From contig NZ_JACSCW010000009.1 in assembly GCF_014333585.1 (NCBI RefSeq), positions 1 to 64,000 of the forward strand: DNA of 64,000 bases, written 5' to 3'. The notes below the pieces were generated by a model. The model saw only the letters and a program-made list of their open reading frames with translations, was not told where the DNA came from and made no database searches. The translations under genes and the position numbers were made by a program. This document shows positions 61,442 to 64,000 of this stretch, piece after piece. This DNA is from Hymenobacter sp. BT188. GTDB taxonomy: Bacteria; Bacteroidota; Bacteroidia; Cytophagales; Hymenobacteraceae. Every line of letters begins with the position of its first letter. Position 1 is the first letter of the stretch.

Positions 61442-63949
61442 TCAGAACCGCGCAATCACGCGCAGATTCACCAGGCGCTGCGACAGATAATTCGGGACGG
61501 AATAGGTGTCGCCGTTTACATCCTGCAAGTAGCTGTAGCCGCCCACATTGTTTGCGGCCAGCACATTCAGAATTTCCAAGCCCAGCCACAAGCTTTCTAA
61601 CTGACCCGTACGACGTGGCGTGGCGCCGGCGGTGCGCAGGGTGAGCACTTTGGAAACGCCCAAATCGACGCGCTTGTAAGAGCGACTGAGTTTGGTGGTG
61701 CCGCGCTCTTCAGGCAGGTTGGGCGGGCTGAATGGCAGGCCCGAGCCAAACACAAAGTTCACGTAGCCCTTCACTGAAGGGTTGTTGGGCAGATGGTCCT
61801 GAAAGAAAATACCCACGTTCAGGCGCTGGTCGGTGGGGCGGCGGATATAGCCTTTTTCTTCCCGCCCTATCTCCTTGCCCTCCTCGTCGCGCAGGGTGAT
61901 GAAGTCGTCGTCGAGGTTTTCGCGGGTGGTGAGTACGCCAAGGCTAAACCACGACTCCGTGCCGGGCACGAACTCACCAGCCACGCGCGCGTCGAGGCCG
62001 GCGGCGTAGGCGGTGGCGTTGTTGCGGGCGAAGTAGCGCAGACGCACATTGTCCAGGTCGTAGGGCACCACGTCTGTGAGGTACTTAAAGTAGACTTCAC
62101 CGGTGAAGCGGAAGGGCCGCCCCCACTGCTGAAACTTCAGATCCTGGCCGGCGATAACATGTAAGGAGCGCTGGGCCCGCAGCTCCGGGTTCAACTGGCC
62201 CAGTTGGTTGCGCAGCTCCCGATAAAACGGCGGCTGATAATACACGCCCGCTGCCACTTTGAATGCCAGCTCCGGGTTGCGACGGGTAATAAACGAGTAC
62301 TGCACCCGCGGGCTAAATACCAGCTGGCGGTTTACGCTCCAATAGTGCGCGCGCACTCCGTAGGTAAGCGTACGTAGCGAATCGAACGTGATAGTATGCT
62401 GGGCGTAGCCTTGATAACGGTCGCTATCAAGGGTCAGATCGGTGCGCAGGCGAGTATTCCGCGCATCGGGCACAAAGCCCGCCGAATCGACAAAGCCGTA
62501 TTCATTCAGCGTATCCTCGATGTGCTCACGGCCCGCTTTTGCCCCCCAGCGCACCGTGTGGCGGCTAGTTGGCGTCCAGGTGCCGCGGGCTTCGAGAGTT
62601 GCTAAGCGGGCGCTGAGCGTATTGCGCGAATGATCGAAGCGCGAGCCTAGGTCGCGAATGCGCACGGGCCGGTTGAAGTCGGGCGAGCTTGGATCCACGT
62701 TGATATCGGCGAAGCGGTAGCTGGCTTCCACGTCCCGAAACTCCAGTTCCCGCGAAATTAGCCCCCCAGCTAGCAGCTCCCCCGTAAACTTGGGGCTGAA
62801 CTCGTGGCGCAGATTCAGGCCACCCTGGTAGGTGTCGTACTGCATCCGTTCGCGGCCGTCATAAGCGATGAACAGACGCGTAAACTGGTTGGTGGCCGTG
62901 CTGAATGTGCTTTGGCCGGTTTCGGGCGTGAAGCGGTAATCGTTGTGGGCAAAGGACGTCAGCAAACCCAAAGTCGTCCGGTTCGGCTCCGATTTGCCCC
63001 CCAGCGCGGCATTGACGTAGAGTTGGCCGTCGTAAAAAGTTGGGTTGTAGCCGCCCTGCGCCTGCCGCAGCGAGCGGAGTACGTACTGAGCATTTTTGTA
63101 CCGAATTCCGGCTAGATAGCTCACCCGCTTATTGGGCGAAGTGGCTTCTACGTGGGCCGTGCCGCCCACCAGGCTGGCCGTGGCCGAGGCGCCAAATCGA
63201 GCGGGCGTTTTGTACTCCACATCCAGCACCGACGAGAGCTTATCGCCAAACTTGGGCTGCCAGCCGCCCGTCGAAAACGCCACCTGGCTCACCAGATCAG
63301 GATTGATAAAGCTCAGGCCTTCCTGCTGCGCAGCCGTTACCAGAAACGGCCGGTATAACTCAATGCCGTTCACGTACACGAGGTTTTCCTCGTAGTTGCC
63401 GCCCCGCACCGAGTACGTGCTGGTCAGCTCATTATTGGCCACCACGCCGGGCAGCGTGGTCAGTATTTTGTTGAAATCACCGAAGGCGGAGGGCAATTCC
63501 TTTGCCGCCCGCGGGTTGATGCGCGTCAGGCTGACTTGCTCCCGCGTGTCGGCACCTTCTCCCCGGCCGCGCACCGTTACATTGCCCAAGGCGCGGGCAT
63601 CAGTAGCGAGTGTAAGCCGTTGTTGGGCATTTTTGGTTAAATCGAGGGGCGTGCGCAACACCTTGTAGCCCAGGCGGCGCGCCACGAGCACAGGGGCCGG
63701 CGCCCCAGGCGCGGGCGGCGTTACGCGCAGCGAAAATTGCCCCCCAGCGTCGGTGGTGGTGCCGCCGGGCTGGCCTTCCACGCCTATATCGACAAGCTCC
63801 AGTGGCTGCCCATCCGCGTCGCGGACGCTGCCGCTGACCACGACGCGAGTGGCAGTTTGTTGGGCCATCACCCCCGTCCCGACCAGCACCAGCAGTAAAG
63901 TCAGCAGCAGGGATAAGGGCTTATTTCTCAGGCGAGTAATCAAATACAT
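61442..63949 (-). CDS. TonB-dependent receptor with carboxypeptidase-like domain
   Basis: An 835-residue outer-membrane transporter. The signal peptide runs to about residue 30 (LVGTGVMAQQ). A CarboxypepD_reg-like domain (VVSGSVRDADGQPLELVDIG) follows, then the plug (SAFGDFNKILTTLPGVVANN, YSVRGGNYEENLVYVNGIE) and a 22-strand barrel ending with QRLVNLRVIARF. The terminal aromatic residue is typical of BamA substrates. The substrate is not evident and no SusD partner is adjacent. Its start overlaps the stop of the preceding gene (TGATG), so the two are coupled. Confidence 0.92.
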   Translation of the reverse strand: MYLITRLRNKPLSLLLTLLLVLVGTGVMAQQTATRVVVSGSVRDADGQPLELVDIGVEGQPGGTTTDAGGQFSLRVTPPAPGAPAPVLVARRLGYKVLRTPLDLTKNAQQRLTLATDARALGNVTVRGRGEGADTREQVSLTRINPRAAKELPSAFGDFNKILTTLPGVVANNELTSTYSVRGGNYEENLVYVNGIELYRPFLVTAAQQEGLSFINPDLVSQVAFSTGGWQPKFGDKLSSVLDVEYKTPARFGASATASLVGGTAHVEATSPNKRVSYLAGIRYKNAQYVLRSLRQAQGGYNPTFYDGQLYVNAALGGKSEPNRTTLGLLTSFAHNDYRFTPETGQSTFSTATNQFTRLFIAYDGRERMQYDTYQGGLNLRHEFSPKFTGELLAGGLISRELEFRDVEASYRFADINVDPSSPDFNRPVRIRDLGSRFDHSRNTLSARLATLEARGTWTPTSRHTVRWGAKAGREHIEDTLNEYGFVDSAGFVPDARNTRLRTDLTLDSDRYQGYAQHTITFDSLRTLTYGVRAHYWSVNRQLVFSPRVQYSFITRRNPELAFKVAAGVYYQPPFYRELRNQLGQLNPELRAQRSLHVIAGQDLKFQQWGRPFRFTGEVYFKYLTDVVPYDLDNVRLRYFARNNATAYAAGLDARVAGEFVPGTESWFSLGVLTTRENLDDDFITLRDEEGKEIGREEKGYIRRPTDQRLNVGIFFQDHLPNNPSVKGYVNFVFGSGLPFSPPNLPEERGTTKLSRSYKRVDLGVSKVLTLRTAGATPRRTGQLESLWLGLEILNVLAANNVGGYSYLQDVNGDTYSVPNYLSQRLVNLRVIARF

Positions 63950-64000
63950 CAGGCGTTCAGGCTCTCCTCCGATTCATCCTCCAGCAGCTCGCTTTCGCTT
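63949..64000 (-). CDS. 3' end of an upstream gene, cut by the window edge
   Basis: Only the last 16 codons are visible (ending SEEESL-like: ELLEDESEESLNA), followed by TGA at 63949-63951, which overlaps the receptor start codon. The tail is very acidic. In related loci a short regulatory or membrane protein precedes the receptor, but the family cannot be told from this fragment. Confidence 0.5.
   Translation of the reverse strand, partial: SESELLEDESEESLNA

Larger units (their letters stand above)
433..63745. repeat. Dispersed WWWWGCCCCCCAG motif, about 70 copies
   Basis: GCCCCCC or its complement occurs about 70 times by eye, usually with four or more A/T bases on the G side and A or AG on the other. 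Examples are 3431, 3714, 9209, 24182, 26151, 27569, 44960, 54604, 62541, 62996 and 63739. Copies lie inside genes in either orientation, between genes, next to start codons (hisF, MFS) and as inverted pairs in terminators (20569, 25397, 58493). They are absent from 15.63-18.30 kb and sparse from 29.5 to 34.3 kb. Base composition predicts about four GCCCCCCA 8-mers in 64 kb. Confidence 0.85.

Noticed and set aside
1..64000. tRNA, rRNA or replication origin
   Set aside because: No cloverleaf, rRNA-like segment or DnaA-box cluster was recognised by eye on either strand.

Overview
This 64 kb window is chromosomal DNA from a member of the Bacteroidota, most likely Hymenobacter or a close relative in the Cytophagales. 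The signs are fairly high GC, a SusC-like TonB-dependent receptor with a carboxypeptidase-like domain, promoters of the Bacteroidota type (TAnnTTTG), weak Shine-Dalgarno sites, DUF6249, DUF2911 and LAB_N family proteins, and a cytophagal-type GyrA. The genus is inferred from protein style; no rRNA is present.

Layout. 0-5 kb: a thioredoxin-reductase-like flavoprotein, an AraC regulator broken by a nonsense codon, an aldo/keto reductase, a secreted esterase-like hydrolase, and an ECF sigma operon whose sigma gene carries a one-base frameshift. 5-15.6 kb: a two-subunit molybdenum hydroxylase, a VKOR-like protein, a FUSC transporter, a Tet-type MFS exporter and an AddA/RecB-like helicase. 15.7-17.6 kb: a low-GC island with a membrane protein, a broken small gene and a DUF433/DUF5615 toxin-antitoxin pair inserted at the 3' end of a thioesterase gene, whose last 166 bp are duplicated. 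18-32.7 kb: mainly core genes (DEAD-box helicase, flavoproteins, SDRs, a glycosyltransferase, an HD hydrolase, gyrA, a TPR protein). 32.7-34.7 kb: a second AT-rich accessory stretch with one unrecognised gene. 35-49.1 kb: envelope, sugar, transport and signalling genes, including a nucleotide-transporter-like/HEAT/cNMP-binding fusion and a GT39/LAB_N/GT2 lipid-glycan cluster. 49.3-57.4 kb: a complete histidine operon, hisG-D-C-B-H-A-F-IE, read leftward, preceded by a His-rich leader peptide and mutually exclusive hairpins that look like a classical attenuator. 57.5-64 kb: DUF2911 protein, a membrane-anchored XRE protein, an aspartyl-protease-like protein, a MORN-repeat lipoprotein and the TonB-dependent receptor.

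The most striking feature is spread over the whole window. A short non-palindromic motif, WWWWGCCCCCCAG, occurs about 70 times (roughly once per kb, either orientation, inside and between genes), against about four expected for the 8-mer GCCCCCCA by base composition. Inverted pairs of it form several terminators. This is how the DNA uptake sequences of Neisseria and Haemophilus behave, and I propose it as a candidate uptake or other genome-wide signal. One copy that has grown from six to seven Gs is what frameshifts the ECF sigma gene. Several dispersed repeats (REP/REPIN-like and MITE-like) also lie between genes, one of them inside the his operon.
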